Positions 9,308 through 16,069 of a DNA stretch of 36,622 nt are shown here, piece by piece; the stretch's first letter is position 1; every line of letters starts with the position of its first letter. Origin of the DNA: Clostridia bacterium (GTDB lineage Bacteria; Bacillota; Clostridia; Oscillospirales; Acutalibacteraceae). A program made the translations under genes and the position numbers. Location: positions 1-36,622 of the forward strand of contig JAFXCH010000053.1 in NCBI GenBank assembly GCA_017516485.1, written 5' to 3'. Under the pieces are notes generated by a model. The model was not told where the DNA came from, did not search any database, and saw only the letters and a list, made by a program, of their open reading frames with translations.

Positions 9308-9334
9308 AAAAAGCACTCGCAGGGAGTGCTTTTT
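9308..9334 (+). terminator. Rho-independent terminator of the heat-shock operon
   Basis: AAAAAGCACTC (9308-9318) pairs with GAGTGCTTTTT (9324-9334) around a five-base loop, giving a hairpin with a T-run. A near copy occurs at 9589-9615. Confidence 0.8.
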
Positions 9335-9588
9335 GCGGACTTCGATAAAGTCACCGAGAACACGCACAAGAAAAATACAAGGAACTTTTTAAAAACAAAA
9401 CAAGAAAAAATCAGGAGGATTAACAAGGAATCTTTCTGATTTTCTTTTTATTGTGTTAAATATTGTGCGTTTGCCGTGTTTTTGCCCTCTCGCGGTACCT
9501 TTGTACAGCTTCGGGGCAAAGAACACAGCATCTCGTTACCTTTCTCGAAGTCTCACAGCTTGCCGAAAATACTTTTTTCGACAAGCTG
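9335..9588. other. Structured non-coding segment between two like terminators
   Basis: No gene is supported here. The segment contains an AAAAATCAG/CTGATTTT inverted repeat around 9405-9446, two loosely similar stretches (CTCGCGGTACCTTT near 9490 and CTCGTTACCTTT near 9532), and a strong hairpin CAGCTTGCCGAAAA...TTTTCGACAAGCTG at 9556-9588. Together with the two flanking terminator-like hairpins this looks like a repeat element or relic rather than random spacer. Confidence 0.45.
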
Positions 9589-9615
9589 AAAAAGCACTCC
9601 CGGTGAGTGCTTTTT
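9589..9615 (+). terminator. Second terminator-like hairpin
   Basis: AAAAAGCACTC (9589-9599) pairs with GAGTGCTTTTT (9605-9615). The stem is identical to that of the 9308-9334 terminator; only the loop differs. Confidence 0.6.
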
Positions 9616-9669
9616 GTTTGCTTTTGTACCGGAATAATAAACAAAATATCAAAATAAAACGGTCAACAG

Positions 9670-9698
9670 TTGAAAATAAATAATATCTGTGGTATAAT
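9670..9698 (+). promoter_or_regulatory. Promoter of the short-chain dehydrogenase gene
   Basis: TTGAAA (9670-9675), a 17-base spacer, then TATAAT (9693-9698). Transcription would start near 9705, downstream of an in-frame ATG at 9699, which argues for the later ATG at 9738 as the start codon. Confidence 0.75.
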
Positions 9699-9737
9699 TT
9701 GATACATAAAATAATGTTAATTTTCGGGGTGCTTTTT

Positions 9738-10577
9738 ATGGCAAAGTGGATTGATAACAAAACAGTAATTATTACAGGCGCATCAAGCGGTATCGGTAAA
9801 ATGCTTGCTGAAAGACTTATGAAAGAGCATAACTGCAAGGTTATCGGTGTTGCAAGAAGCGAAAAGAAAATGGTTGCTTTTGTTGAGGAACTCGGCGATT
9901 ATGCAAAGCTGTTTTCTTACAAACTTTTCGACGTTTCAAGCTATGATAACTGGCAGAGCTTCCACGATTGGCTTGTTGAAAACGATATAAAGCCCGATGT
10001 GCTTATCAATAATGCAGGTGTTCTTCCCCGTTTTGACAGACTTGTCAACTATACTAAAGAAGAGATTGATGAGTCAATCAATATCGACTTCTATTCAGCA
10101 GCATACTCTTCAAAGATTATGCTTCCGCTTCTTATGCAGAGTGAAACTCCCGCAATCGTAAACGTTGCATCATCTGCGGCACTTATGGCTTTGGGCGGCA
10201 CATCAATGTACTCAGCAAGTAAAGCAGCCGTTAAGGGGCTTACAGAGGCTATGCGTGAGGAGCTTCGTGGCGAAGCTTACATAGGTCTTGTTTGTCCCGG
10301 ATTTACAAAGACCGATATCTTCAGAAACCAGGGCGAAACAAATGGTATGGATCTTATAAATATGGTTTCAACTCCTTGCCACAAGGCTGTTAACAAAATT
10401 CTCAAGGGTATTCTTCGCAAGAAGTCTTACATTGTTGTAGGCTTCGACGGTAATGCGATGGGCAGATTCAACCGCCTTATGCCTGTTCAGGGCTCAAGAC
10501 TTTTCAGCTCCGTAATCAAAGCATTCAAGATTGACCTTTTCGCTTCCACATTCGGTTACGAAAAGAAAGGTAAATAA
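9738..10577 (+). CDS. Short-chain dehydrogenase/reductase
   Basis: Rossmann-fold NAD(P)-dependent oxidoreductase of 279 residues. Visible signatures are TGASSGIG near residues 13-20 (cofactor binding), LINNAG near 88-93, a serine in the NVASSAAL strand and YSASK (catalytic Tyr and Lys). The C-terminal 60 residues are longer than in minimal members and include a possible amphipathic helix (GSRLFSSVIKAFKIDLF). The substrate is unknown; family members act on sugars, fatty acids or steroids. The start at 9738 follows a GGGGTG site; an ATG at 9699 overlaps the promoter. It is a single-gene transcript ended by the hairpin at 10593-10624. Confidence 0.85.
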   Translation: MAKWIDNKTVIITGASSGIGKMLAERLMKEHNCKVIGVARSEKKMVAFVEELGDYAKLFSYKLFDVSSYDNWQSFHDWLVENDIKPDVLINNAGVLPRFDRLVNYTKEEIDESINIDFYSAAYSSKIMLPLLMQSETPAIVNVASSAALMALGGTSMYSASKAAVKGLTEAMREELRGEAYIGLVCPGFTKTDIFRNQGETNGMDLINMVSTPCHKAVNKILKGILRKKSYIVVGFDGNAMGRFNRLMPVQGSRLFSSVIKAFKIDLFASTFGYEKKGK

Positions 10578-10592
10578 AACACTGTAAATTTA

Positions 10593-10624
10593 AAAGCACT
10601 TCACTCGTTTGGGTGAAGTGCTTT
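10593..10624. terminator. Bidirectional terminator
   Basis: AAAGCACTTCAC (10593-10604) pairs with GTGAAGTGCTTT (10613-10624), with flanking A and T runs. It serves the rightward dehydrogenase gene and the leftward ComEA/cyclophilin operon. Confidence 0.8.
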
Positions 10625-10626
10625 CT

Positions 10627-10959
10627 TTATACTGTTATATCGTCTTTTATTTCATCAAACAGCTTTTGACCTATGCCGTCAATCCGCAGCATATCTTCTT
10701 TTGTCACAAAGTATCCGTTTTCGGTGCGGAAGTCGATAATCTTCTGCGCTCTTACCTGACCGATACCTTTGAGTCCGATGAGGGTATCAATATCGGCTGT
10801 GTTGATGTTGATTAAACCTTCTTCGGATATTATTGATACAGGTTCTTTCGGCTGAGGAGTCGGTTTGCCGAATTCCTCGGTTACTGCGCTGACGATTACG
10901 GCAGAAGCCGTTATTATAAGTGCAAGAAATACAAGCGTGCGTGATGCGGAGCTTTTCAT
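10627..10959 (-). CDS. ComEA-like helix-hairpin-helix DNA-binding protein
   Basis: The 110-residue product has an N-terminal membrane segment (about 8-28, TLVFLALIITASAVIVSAV), a short Pro-rich linker and a C-terminal double helix-hairpin-helix domain (ININTADIDTLIGLKGIGQVRAQKI... and IDGIGQKLFDEIKDDI). This is the ComEA arrangement, a membrane-anchored receptor for double-stranded DNA in competence. It lacks the SLBB-type domain of longer ComEA proteins, so a general membrane-attached HhH protein is the alternative. The start codon directly follows the cyclophilin stop with no separate ribosome binding site, which suggests coupled translation. No comEC is in the window. Confidence 0.75.
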   Translation of the reverse strand: MKSSASRTLVFLALIITASAVIVSAVTEEFGKPTPQPKEPVSIISEEGLININTADIDTLIGLKGIGQVRAQKIIDFRTENGYFVTKEDMLRIDGIGQKLFDEIKDDITV

Positions 10960-11556
10960 TTATGCGGTTGCAATCTCGATTGAGTTGATAATTACATCCT
11001 CAACGGGCTTGTCACCGCGGGCTGTCTTTACGCAAGCAATAGCGTCAACAACATCCATACCATCGTAAACCTGGCCGAAAACAGTGTGCTTGAAATCAAG
11101 CCAGGGTGTGCCGCCTACTGCCTTGTAGTTCTCAACAGTTTCGGTGGGGAAACCTCTGTCAGCAAGCTGTGCCATCTGTGAAATAAAGCCGGGGTCAACT
11201 TCGCCTGCCTGAACGATGAAGAACTGGCTGCCGTTGGTGCAAGGGCCTGCGTTAGCCATTGAAAGTGCACCGCGGAGGTTGTGAAGGTCAACGCAGAATT
11301 CGTCCTCAAATTTTTCACCCCAGATGCTTTGGCCGCCGCAGCCTGTTCCTGTGGGGTCGCCGCCCTGAATCATAAAGTCTTTGATAACGCGGTGGAAAAT
11401 GAGGCCGTCGTAGTAGCCGTTCTTTGCGTGTGTTGTGAAGTTTTCAACAGTCTTGGGAGCAAGCTCTGAGAAAAGGCGGATTTTGATATCGCCCATATTT
11501 GTTTTCATTGTAGCGATGGTTTCGCCGCTTAAGGGTTTGTCAAGCTGATTAATCAT
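10960..11556 (-). CDS. Peptidyl-prolyl cis-trans isomerase, cyclophilin type
   Basis: Cyclophilins speed up cis-trans isomerisation of Xaa-Pro bonds. The 198-residue protein carries the active-site stretch [19 protein letters not shown], the [19 protein letters not shown] strand and a [19 protein letters not shown]-terminal part. No signal peptide is visible, so it is probably cytoplasmic. An insertion with [28 protein letters not shown] (about residues 121-150) replaces the shorter loop of minimal cyclophilins. AAGGAG precedes the start by 7 bases. It is the middle gene of a leftward operon with a lipoprotein upstream and the ComEA-like gene downstream. Confidence 0.92.
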   Translation of the reverse strand: MINQLDKPLSGETIATMKTNMGDIKIRLFSELAPKTVENFTTHAKNGYYDGLIFHRVIKDFMIQGGDPTGTGCGGQSIWGEKFEDEFCVDLHNLRGALSMANAGPCTNGSQFFIVQAGEVDPGFISQMAQLADRGFPTETVENYKAVGGTPWLDFKHTVFGQVYDGMDVVDAIACVKTARGDKPVEDVIINSIEIATA

Positions 11557-11568
11557 TGTTATATCTCC

Positions 11569-12090
11569 TTATTTTGTAACGGTTGCAAATGCGTTGTATG
11601 AATAGAATACGAGCCTTACGTTATAGCTCTGTGGGAGGTTGTTTACTTTGTAATATTCATCAGCATACCAGCTGACAGCTACATAAAAGCCGCGTTTGTT
11701 GCCTGACCAGATTGCATTGTACTGACCTTCGGGCAATACTTCTGGCAGAAGGTCTTCTGTTTTGACAGGGTTAAGTTTGCTGGTACTGTAAGGTCCGAAG
11801 CCTGTAGCCTCAAGCTGTTTTATATAATCTTTGAGGCCGTTGTAGTCAATATCGTTTACCTCAAATGTGTAGGTGTAGCCTTGGTCATTCTTACCTTCTT
11901 TATAGGAAATTATGTCGCCGCCGATAGAGGGTATCTCTTTGAAAAATGCATTGTTAGGCCAGTTTTTAACCGTTGCAGCTTCGGCATTGGTCGGTGCAGC
12001 TGTAGTGTTTTCAGCATCGGGATTCTTTGAGCATGCTGCAAGCGAAGCTACGGATACAGCAGCAAGAAGTAAACAAAGTAATTTTTTCAT
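11569..12090 (-). CDS. Small secreted lipoprotein, function unknown
   Basis: The chosen start (12090) gives 173 residues beginning MKKLLCLLLAAVSVASLAAC. This is a lipoprotein signal with lipobox LAAC and Cys20 as the lipidated residue. A Thr/Ala/Asn-rich linker follows, then a globular domain of about 120 residues with YTYTFEVNDIDYNGLKDYIKQL, resembling small extracytoplasmic domains of unknown function. Longer starts up to 12156 overlap the promoter and are unlikely; ATG at 12096 is too close to the AAGG site. First gene of the operon with cyclophilin and the ComEA-like gene. Confidence 0.75.
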   Translation of the reverse strand: MKKLLCLLLAAVSVASLAACSKNPDAENTTAAPTNAEAATVKNWPNNAFFKEIPSIGGDIISYKEGKNDQGYTYTFEVNDIDYNGLKDYIKQLEATGFGPYSTSKLNPVKTEDLLPEVLPEGQYNAIWSGNKRGFYVAVSWYADEYYKVNNLPQSYNVRLVFYSYNAFATVTK

Positions 12091-12127
12091 ATTCATCCTA
12101 CCTTTATATTTTTTCAGTATTATTATA

Positions 12128-12156
12128 ATTATAAAGCCATAACAATTTATTTTCAA
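12128..12156 (-). promoter_or_regulatory. Promoter of the lipoprotein-cyclophilin-ComEA operon
   Basis: On the minus strand TTGAAA (12156-12151), 17 bases, then TATAAT (12133-12128). It lies about 38 bases upstream of the lipoprotein start. Confidence 0.75.
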
Positions 12157-12185
12157 GTGATAAGTGCTCTTTTTTTAAAAAAGAC

Positions 12186-12214
12186 TTGAAAAAAAGTTAG
12201 GTTTTTATTATAAT
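12186..12214 (+). promoter_or_regulatory. tRNA-Thr promoter
   Basis: TTGAAA (12186-12191), a 17-base spacer, then TATAAT (12209-12214). The predicted start is about 17 bases before the mature tRNA 5' end. Confidence 0.8.
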
Positions 12215-12237
12215 ATACTGCGTTATGTGAATATTTT

Positions 12238-12313
12238 GCTGGAATAGCTCAGTTGGTAGAGCAGCTCATTCGTAATGAGCAGGTCGCGTGTTCGAGTCAC
12301 GTTTCCAGCTCCA
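12238..12313 (+). tRNA. tRNA-Thr (anticodon CGU)
   Basis: This 76-base gene folds as a complete cloverleaf. The acceptor stem GCTGGAA pairs with TTCCAGC, the D arm is GCTC/GAGC, and the anticodon stem GCTCA/TGAGC carries loop TTCGTAA with anticodon CGT. The T arm has TTCGAGT, the discriminator base is T and CCA is encoded. It reads ACG (threonine) codons. Its 3' half, from the anticodon loop to CCA, is duplicated at 18911-18956, marking it as the integration site of the island that follows. The gene stays intact after insertion. Confidence 0.97.
12268..12313. repeat. Left attachment site (att core, 46 bp)
   Basis: The 46 bases from ATTCGTAATGAG to the CCA end of the tRNA are repeated exactly at 18911-18956. 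The match breaks on both sides (C versus A before, A versus T after). This is the att core produced by tyrosine-recombinase integration at a tRNA 3' end. Confidence 0.93.
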
Positions 12314-12319
12314 ATGCTT

Positions 12320-12356
12320 CAAACCGCTCTATATCAACGGTTTGGAGCTTTTTTAT
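12320..12356 (+). terminator. Terminator downstream of tRNA-Thr, supplied by the island
   Basis: CAAACCG (12320-12326) pairs with CGGTTTG (12338-12344), followed by GGAGCTTTTTTAT. It replaces the ancestral tRNA terminator, which the insertion moved to 18958-18997. A CCGCTC copy overlaps the left arm. Confidence 0.7.
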
Positions 12357-12396
12357 ATTTGCTTAATGTGCAGAATTACACCCTCAAAAACAGGTG

Positions 12397-12417
12397 TTTG
12401 GAGTTTATTTGGAGTTT
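12397..12417. repeat. Integrase arm-type sites, left end
   Basis: Two copies of TTTGGAGTTT start at 12397 and 12408, exactly 11 bp apart. The same unit occurs four times near the right end. Helically phased short repeats inside both ends of an island are typical arm sites for the N-terminal domain of tyrosine integrases. Confidence 0.65.
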
Positions 12418-12462
12418 ATTGCCTTGAGAATTATTAAATAATGCAGGATAGTATATATCAGC

Positions 12463-12491
12463 TTTACAAAAAGAAATGAATTTGATAAAAT
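12463..12491 (+). promoter_or_regulatory. Promoter of the candidate structured RNA
   Basis: TTTACA (12463-12468), a 17-base spacer, then TAAAAT (12486-12491). The predicted start is at the first base of the 12498-12596 stem. Confidence 0.55.
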
Positions 12492-12497
12492 AAAAAA

Positions 12498-12596
12498 GGT
12501 TATTCGAGGTGGTAAATTTCGTGTCGACCACACGCTGACGGCAAGACAGGGGAAACCCGAGTAGATGCAGGGGAACGGCACGCCTGCCGAATAACC
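12498..12596 (+). ncRNA. Candidate structured non-coding RNA of unknown class
   Basis: A closing stem GGTTATTCG (12498-12506) with CGAATAACC (12588-12596) encloses three hairpins. These are GTGGT/ACCAC (12509-12513 with 12527-12531), a GGG-GAAA-CCC tetraloop hairpin at 12550-12559, and CGGCA/TGCCG (12576-12580 with 12585-12589, overlapping the closing stem by two bases). The promoter at 12463-12491 would start transcription at the first stem base. The region has no supported open frame. It lies between the arm-type sites and the end of the integrase gene. I do not recognise it as a known RNA class; an origin-of-transfer or other protein-binding DNA fold is the alternative. Confidence 0.5.
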
Positions 12597-12669
12597 ATTA
12601 TCGAAAATCACAAACGGTTGTGAATATAAAATTTGAGCGGCTTGCCTTTTATGGTTTGCCGCTTATTAT

Positions 12670-14052
12670 TTATGCTTGTTTTGCTTTCTGATTAGAAAAT
12701 AAATCTTGCAGAGCTTCAGCGGCTCTTTCATCCGCTGTTTTAATAGCGTGAGTGTAGATGTTGCCGGTGGTGGTAATGTTTGCGTGTCCGAGCCTTTTTG
12801 AAACGGTCTTTATATCGGTACCGTTGGCAATCATTAACGTTGCGTTTGTGTGCCTGAGGCTGTGCACTGTTATTTCCGGCAGATTATGCCGCCTTACAAA
12901 ATTGTGAAACCATCCGCTGACGGTGTCCGGGTGTATTGGTTTACCGTCCCAAGTGGTAAATACTTTTCCGCTGTTTATCCATTTATCACCGATTTTTAGC
13001 CGCTGCGTTGCTTGCTCTCTTTTGTGTTCTTTAAGAAGCAGCAGAGCGGATTCGGGTAAACGTATAACTCTATGTGATGATTCTGTTTTGGTATCGTTAT
13101 CAAAAACACCTCTATTGGATAGGTATAGACTTGATTTATTAATATCAATAATACCGTTTTTAAAGTCTATATCATGCCATTCCAAACCGCAGGCTTCACC
13201 TCTGCGCATACCGGAATAAAGAATAAGCGTGAACAATGCTTTGTATGTGAGCGGCTCATTCTCAAGACACTCAAGCAGCTCCGCAGCTTCAACCTCATCA
13301 AGGTATTTTGCTTCTTTCTTTTCCGCTCGAGGTGGTTTTACACGGGAGCAGGGGTTATATGGGATAATCTGCCAATATACCGCTGTTGTGAGCATAGTTG
13401 ATATAACACGGTGATAATACAGAGCGGTTGCGCCGGATAGCTTATTATTATCACCTGCAGGAGCAAACAAACTGTTAAAAGGAATATTAAGTGCAGCGGC
13501 TATTTTTTCTGCACTTGAGCGGCTTATGTTTTGCCCACGTGCGGCACTACGAACAGTAGCTGCAGACAAGCCCGTTTTATCACAGATTTTCTGCTGAGTG
13601 ATTTTGTGCTTTTTAATATAGGTTTTTATATCCTTGAGCGGCTTATACTTTGTGTCGCTCCTTATGCCTTCCTCTGCAAGATTCTCATAAAAGCTGAGTA
13701 AATGATGCGGCTGCAGTTTATTTAATTGAATATGGCCAAGAGCCGGTGTAATACGCTTCATACAGTCGGTATAGTTCTTTAATGTGGTAGGCCTTAAATG
13801 TTCTTTAGCGTATTTTTTCACCCATAAATCAAAGAAGTCTGACAGCTTGATATTTCCACCGATATAAAGCCCGTTTTTTACTTGTTCCTCAAACAGCACT
13901 TTTTGCCGCTCAAGCTCTTTTTCTATTTGCTTTTTCGTCATACCCGGTTCGGGTTTCCATGTTATTGAGCGGCGTATTTGCTTACCGCTCGTATCATAGC
14001 CGCTCGAAACAGTAATACGATATGTACCATTGCGTTTAGTTACTGTTGCCAT
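12670..14052 (-). CDS. int: Tyrosine-recombinase integrase with inserted helix-turn-helix domain
   Basis: The integrase catalyses insertion and excision of the island at tRNA-Thr. The 460 residues show an N-terminal arm-binding domain (about 1-55, TKRNGTYRITVSSGYD) and a core-binding domain starting near 70. The catalytic domain has R283 (SGMRRGEACGLEW), K322, H397-R400 (HSLRHTNA), H423 (LGHANI) and nucleophile Y433 (NIYTH). Between the two halves of the core-binding domain sits an XRE-like helix-turn-helix at about 137-198 (ITQQKICDKTGLSAATVR). ATG at 14052 is chosen because AAGGTG precedes it; a GTG at 14061 lies within that site. It overlaps the repressor gene by 17 bases, so the two are co-transcribed. 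Confidence 0.95.
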   Translation of the reverse strand: MATVTKRNGTYRITVSSGYDTSGKQIRRSITWKPEPGMTKKQIEKELERQKVLFEEQVKNGLYIGGNIKLSDFFDLWVKKYAKEHLRPTTLKNYTDCMKRITPALGHIQLNKLQPHHLLSFYENLAEEGIRSDTKYKPLKDIKTYIKKHKITQQKICDKTGLSAATVRSAARGQNISRSSAEKIAAALNIPFNSLFAPAGDNNKLSGATALYYHRVISTMLTTAVYWQIIPYNPCSRVKPPRAEKKEAKYLDEVEAAELLECLENEPLTYKALFTLILYSGMRRGEACGLEWHDIDFKNGIIDINKSSLYLSNRGVFDNDTKTESSHRVIRLPESALLLLKEHKREQATQRLKIGDKWINSGKVFTTWDGKPIHPDTVSGWFHNFVRRHNLPEITVHSLRHTNATLMIANGTDIKTVSKRLGHANITTTGNIYTHAIKTADERAAEALQDLFSNQKAKQA

Positions 14053-14848
14053 TGTCTTCACCTTTTAACATATCTTCAATAATATGGCTCATTTTATTTA
14101 ACGCTTCGTCAACAAATTCATCATATGTTAAGTCTGCTATGCTCCAATTGCTGTAGTTTGATTCTGTAGTCATTATTGAAATTGCGTTTCTCAATTTTTG
14201 CTGAAGTTCATCATATTTTGTTATATCGTGTATAACATTAATGAAAATTTGTTCTATCTCATAAATTTTGTATTTAATCAAATCGTTTTTTGATAATTCA
14301 TCAGAGCGTATTTTAAACAGTTCCTCTTTAACCATATTTGCTATGCAGTCTGTCGATAAAGCGGAGTTTATTTGAGCTGTTAACAAATAAAAAACATAAC
14401 ATAGTTGAGAAAATTGTTCGTTTGCATACAAGGTGTTCAAAAAGGACCTTGAAATACGTCTTTCTTCATCGGCGGTTATTAAACCCTCAGTACTAAGTTT
14501 ATATAGATTTCTATGCTCTGTAGAATACAACTCATTATCTTCAAGCAAGAAAGTGATTAAATTTTCTGATAATCCCGTTTTTCTGCATATATCTTGAATC
14601 GTTATATCTGTTGTCGCGGTATCGGATAGACCAAGAAGATAATCGGATGATACATTAAAGTATTTCGCCAATGCTACAATGCTATTTAATCCCGGCTCGG
14701 CTTTGTTGTTTTGATATTTGCTGATGCTTTCTTTTTTTACTCCTGTAGCCTTTTCAATATCCCTCAGTGTGATTCCGTTTTGAGCGGCTTTGGATATTAA
14801 ATCGGAAAGTCTATCAGCAAAACATCCGGTATTCTCGGTTGATTTCAT
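14036..14848 (-). CDS. XRE-family repressor-like regulator
   Basis: The 270-residue protein has an N-terminal Cro/CI-type helix-turn-helix (about 20-75, ITLRDIEKATGVKKESISKYQNNKAEPGLNSIVALAKYFNVSSDYLLGL). About 190 mostly helical residues without catalytic motifs follow. It is encoded just upstream of, and overlapping, the integrase, and divergently from the excisionase-like and replication genes. That is the position of the master repressor in phages and phage satellites. The start has AAAGGAAA about 6 bases upstream. An inverted repeat TGTTTC-N6-GAAACA lies in its leader at 14862-14879 and may be an autoregulatory operator. Confidence 0.85.
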   Translation of the reverse strand: MKSTENTGCFADRLSDLISKAAQNGITLRDIEKATGVKKESISKYQNNKAEPGLNSIVALAKYFNVSSDYLLGLSDTATTDITIQDICRKTGLSENLITFLLEDNELYSTEHRNLYKLSTEGLITADEERRISRSFLNTLYANEQFSQLCYVFYLLTAQINSALSTDCIANMVKEELFKIRSDELSKNDLIKYKIYEIEQIFINVIHDITKYDELQQKLRNAISIMTTESNYSNWSIADLTYDEFVDEALNKMSHIIEDMLKGEDNGNSN

Positions 14849-14861
14849 AATATTTCCTTTC

Positions 14862-14879
14862 TGTTTCCAATGAGAAACA
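14862..14879. promoter_or_regulatory. Candidate repressor operator
   Basis: TGTTTC (14862-14867) and GAAACA (14874-14879) form a perfect 6-bp inverted repeat with a 6-base spacer, just upstream of the repressor ribosome binding site. A half-site-like GAAACAACAACAAG occurs near 14953. Assignment to the repressor is by position only. Confidence 0.45.
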
Positions 14880-14921
14880 ATGGCGATTAAAATTAACGAA
14901 AAATAATTTTAGTTCATTTTG

Positions 14922-14950
14922 TTGGAGAATCGCAAAAAGTGTGCTAAAAT
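14922..14950 (+). promoter_or_regulatory. Rightward promoter of the excision/replication genes
   Basis: TTGGAG (14922-14927), 17 bases, then TAAAAT (14945-14950). It lies in the divergent region facing the 15038 gene and is probably controlled by the repressor. Confidence 0.5.
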
Positions 14951-15037
14951 AAGAAACAACAACAAGATGTGTTAACAATAATACACTGCTCTTGTTAAAA
15001 TGTCAACAACAATTTTTCACAGAAAGGAATAAAAGAA

Positions 15038-15214
15038 ATGAAAAATAAGGAAATCAGAGAAGCCGCTCACAATGCAGGTGTTAAACTTTGGCAGCTTGCC
15101 GAGGAATTAGGAATGAGCGATTGTTGTTTTAGTCGAAAGCTGAGAAAAGAGTTTTCCCCGGAAGAGAAAACAAAAGCTCTGAACGCTATTGAGCGGCTTA
15201 AGGCGGTGAGTTGA
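15038..15214 (+). CDS. Small helix-turn-helix-like protein (58 aa)
   Basis: A 58-residue frame starts at ATG 15038 with AGAAAGGA upstream. The sequence (KLWQLAEELGMSDCCFSRKLRKEF) has the helix-turn-helix pattern of small XRE-like or AlpA-like regulators, followed by a short charged helix. It is the first rightward gene after the divergent region and overlaps the next start by one base (TGATG), so it is translationally coupled to the excisionase-like gene. In satellites this position often encodes an activator or Cro-like protein; that role is inferred. Confidence 0.75.
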   Translation: MKNKEIREAAHNAGVKLWQLAEELGMSDCCFSRKLRKEFSPEEKTKALNAIERLKAVS

Positions 15215-15462
15215 TGAATATCAGTTACATACCGAGAATGAGAACATTGCCCGAAGCTCTTAAAATGCTCAAAGAATTAGATAGCTCTACGGCTATAACT
15301 TTACGTGCATTGCGCCGCATGGTGAATAACGGTGAAATACCCGTTGTAATGGTGGGCAGTAAACGTCTTATAAATTTTGATAAACTGCTTGAGCGGCTTA
15401 ATGTGGCGGCAGAAATGCCGCCCGAAGCTGTCATAAGGCGAGTTGATGAAAAATGGACATAA
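15214..15462 (+). CDS. Excisionase-like DNA-binding protein
   Basis: An 82-residue protein with a winged-helix/excisionase-type pattern: RTLPEALKMLKELDSSTAITLRALRRMVNNGEIPVVMVGSKRLINFDKLLERL. Proteins of this type accompany tyrosine integrases in Firmicute islands and help direct excision or act as transcription factors. The start ATG at 15214 overlaps the previous stop by one base; a TTG at 15211 is in frame but less likely. The replication-initiator-like gene begins 6 bases after its stop. The family-level call is fairly secure; the excisionase role is inferred from context. Confidence 0.7.
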   Translation: MNISYIPRMRTLPEALKMLKELDSSTAITLRALRRMVNNGEIPVVMVGSKRLINFDKLLERLNVAAEMPPEAVIRRVDEKWT

Positions 15463-15468
15463 TAAGAA

Positions 15469-16011
15469 ATGAAAGATATAAATATTAAAAATGAGCAGTA
15501 TTATGTTGTTCATGGTTGGATGATTACTCAGCTGAATCTAAAAGGTAATCCGCTCATTATTTATGCGATTATTTTCGGCTTTTCTCAAGACGGACAGAGC
15601 GAATTTAGCGGCTCTTTATCGTATCTGCGTGCACTTGCCGGTGGAATAAATGAAGATACCGTACGCAAAGCAATTAAGGAACTCGAAGATAAAGGCTACA
15701 TCAAGCAAAGCCGCATATTGAAAAACGGAATTAAATGTTATAAGGCGAATTTTGAGGGGGTCGAAAAATTAGGGGGGAGCCCCCGAAAAAATCGGGGGGA
15801 GGGGGTCGAAAAAATCGGGGTACCCCCCCGAAAAAATCGGCCCAATAATAAAAGAGATAATAAAATAGATAATAAAGTGATATATAGCGCAGCGGCACAA
15901 AAAACAGGCGGCTTAGCTTCTGAGCCGTCATATGATATAGAGCAATTTGAGCGGCAATCCGCTCAACCGCTGGTATATGTATCACAAAAAGAAAGAGCCG
16001 CTCAAAGCTAA
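15469..16011 (+). CDS. Replication-initiator-like helix-turn-helix protein
   Basis: The 180-residue protein begins with a winged helix-turn-helix domain (about 10-95; YYVVHGWMITQL...FSGSLSYLRALAGGINEDTVRKAIKELEDKGYIKQSRI) like those at the N-terminus of phage and island replication or DnaD-like proteins. A linker with two related units (GVEKLGGSPRKNR and GVEKIGVPPRKNR, about 97-125) follows, then a polar tail. The linker DNA (15756-15840) is an iteron-like G-rich repeat that could be the replication origin, as in phage initiators whose origin lies inside their own gene. The ribosome binding site is weak, so coupling to the upstream gene is likely. No ATPase or primase domain is present. Confidence 0.65.
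   Translation: MKDINIKNEQYYVVHGWMITQLNLKGNPLIIYAIIFGFSQDGQSEFSGSLSYLRALAGGINEDTVRKAIKELEDKGYIKQSRILKNGIKCYKANFEGVEKLGGSPRKNRGEGVEKIGVPPRKNRPNNKRDNKIDNKVIYSAAAQKTGGLASEPSYDIEQFERQSAQPLVYVSQKERAAQS
15756..15840 (+). repeat. G-rich tandem repeat inside the initiator-like gene
   Basis: Two units begin GGGGGTCGAAAAA at 15756 and 15801, 45 bases apart. Each contains G-runs paired with C-runs: GGGGGAGCCCCC around 15773-15784 and GGGGTACCCC at 15817-15826. CCCCCGAAAAAATCGG occurs in both. Strand-symmetric G/C runs alternating with A-runs resemble origin iterons next to an unwinding element. Confidence 0.6.
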
Positions 16012-16069
16012 TGAGCAGCCCCAACAATAAATATTTCTGACAAGGATATTATATAACGGGGTGTGCTGA

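Noticed and set aside
12405-12611. Minus-strand open frame of 68 codons near the left island end
   Set aside because: It crosses the arm-type sites and the structured RNA, and no ribosome binding site or family was seen.
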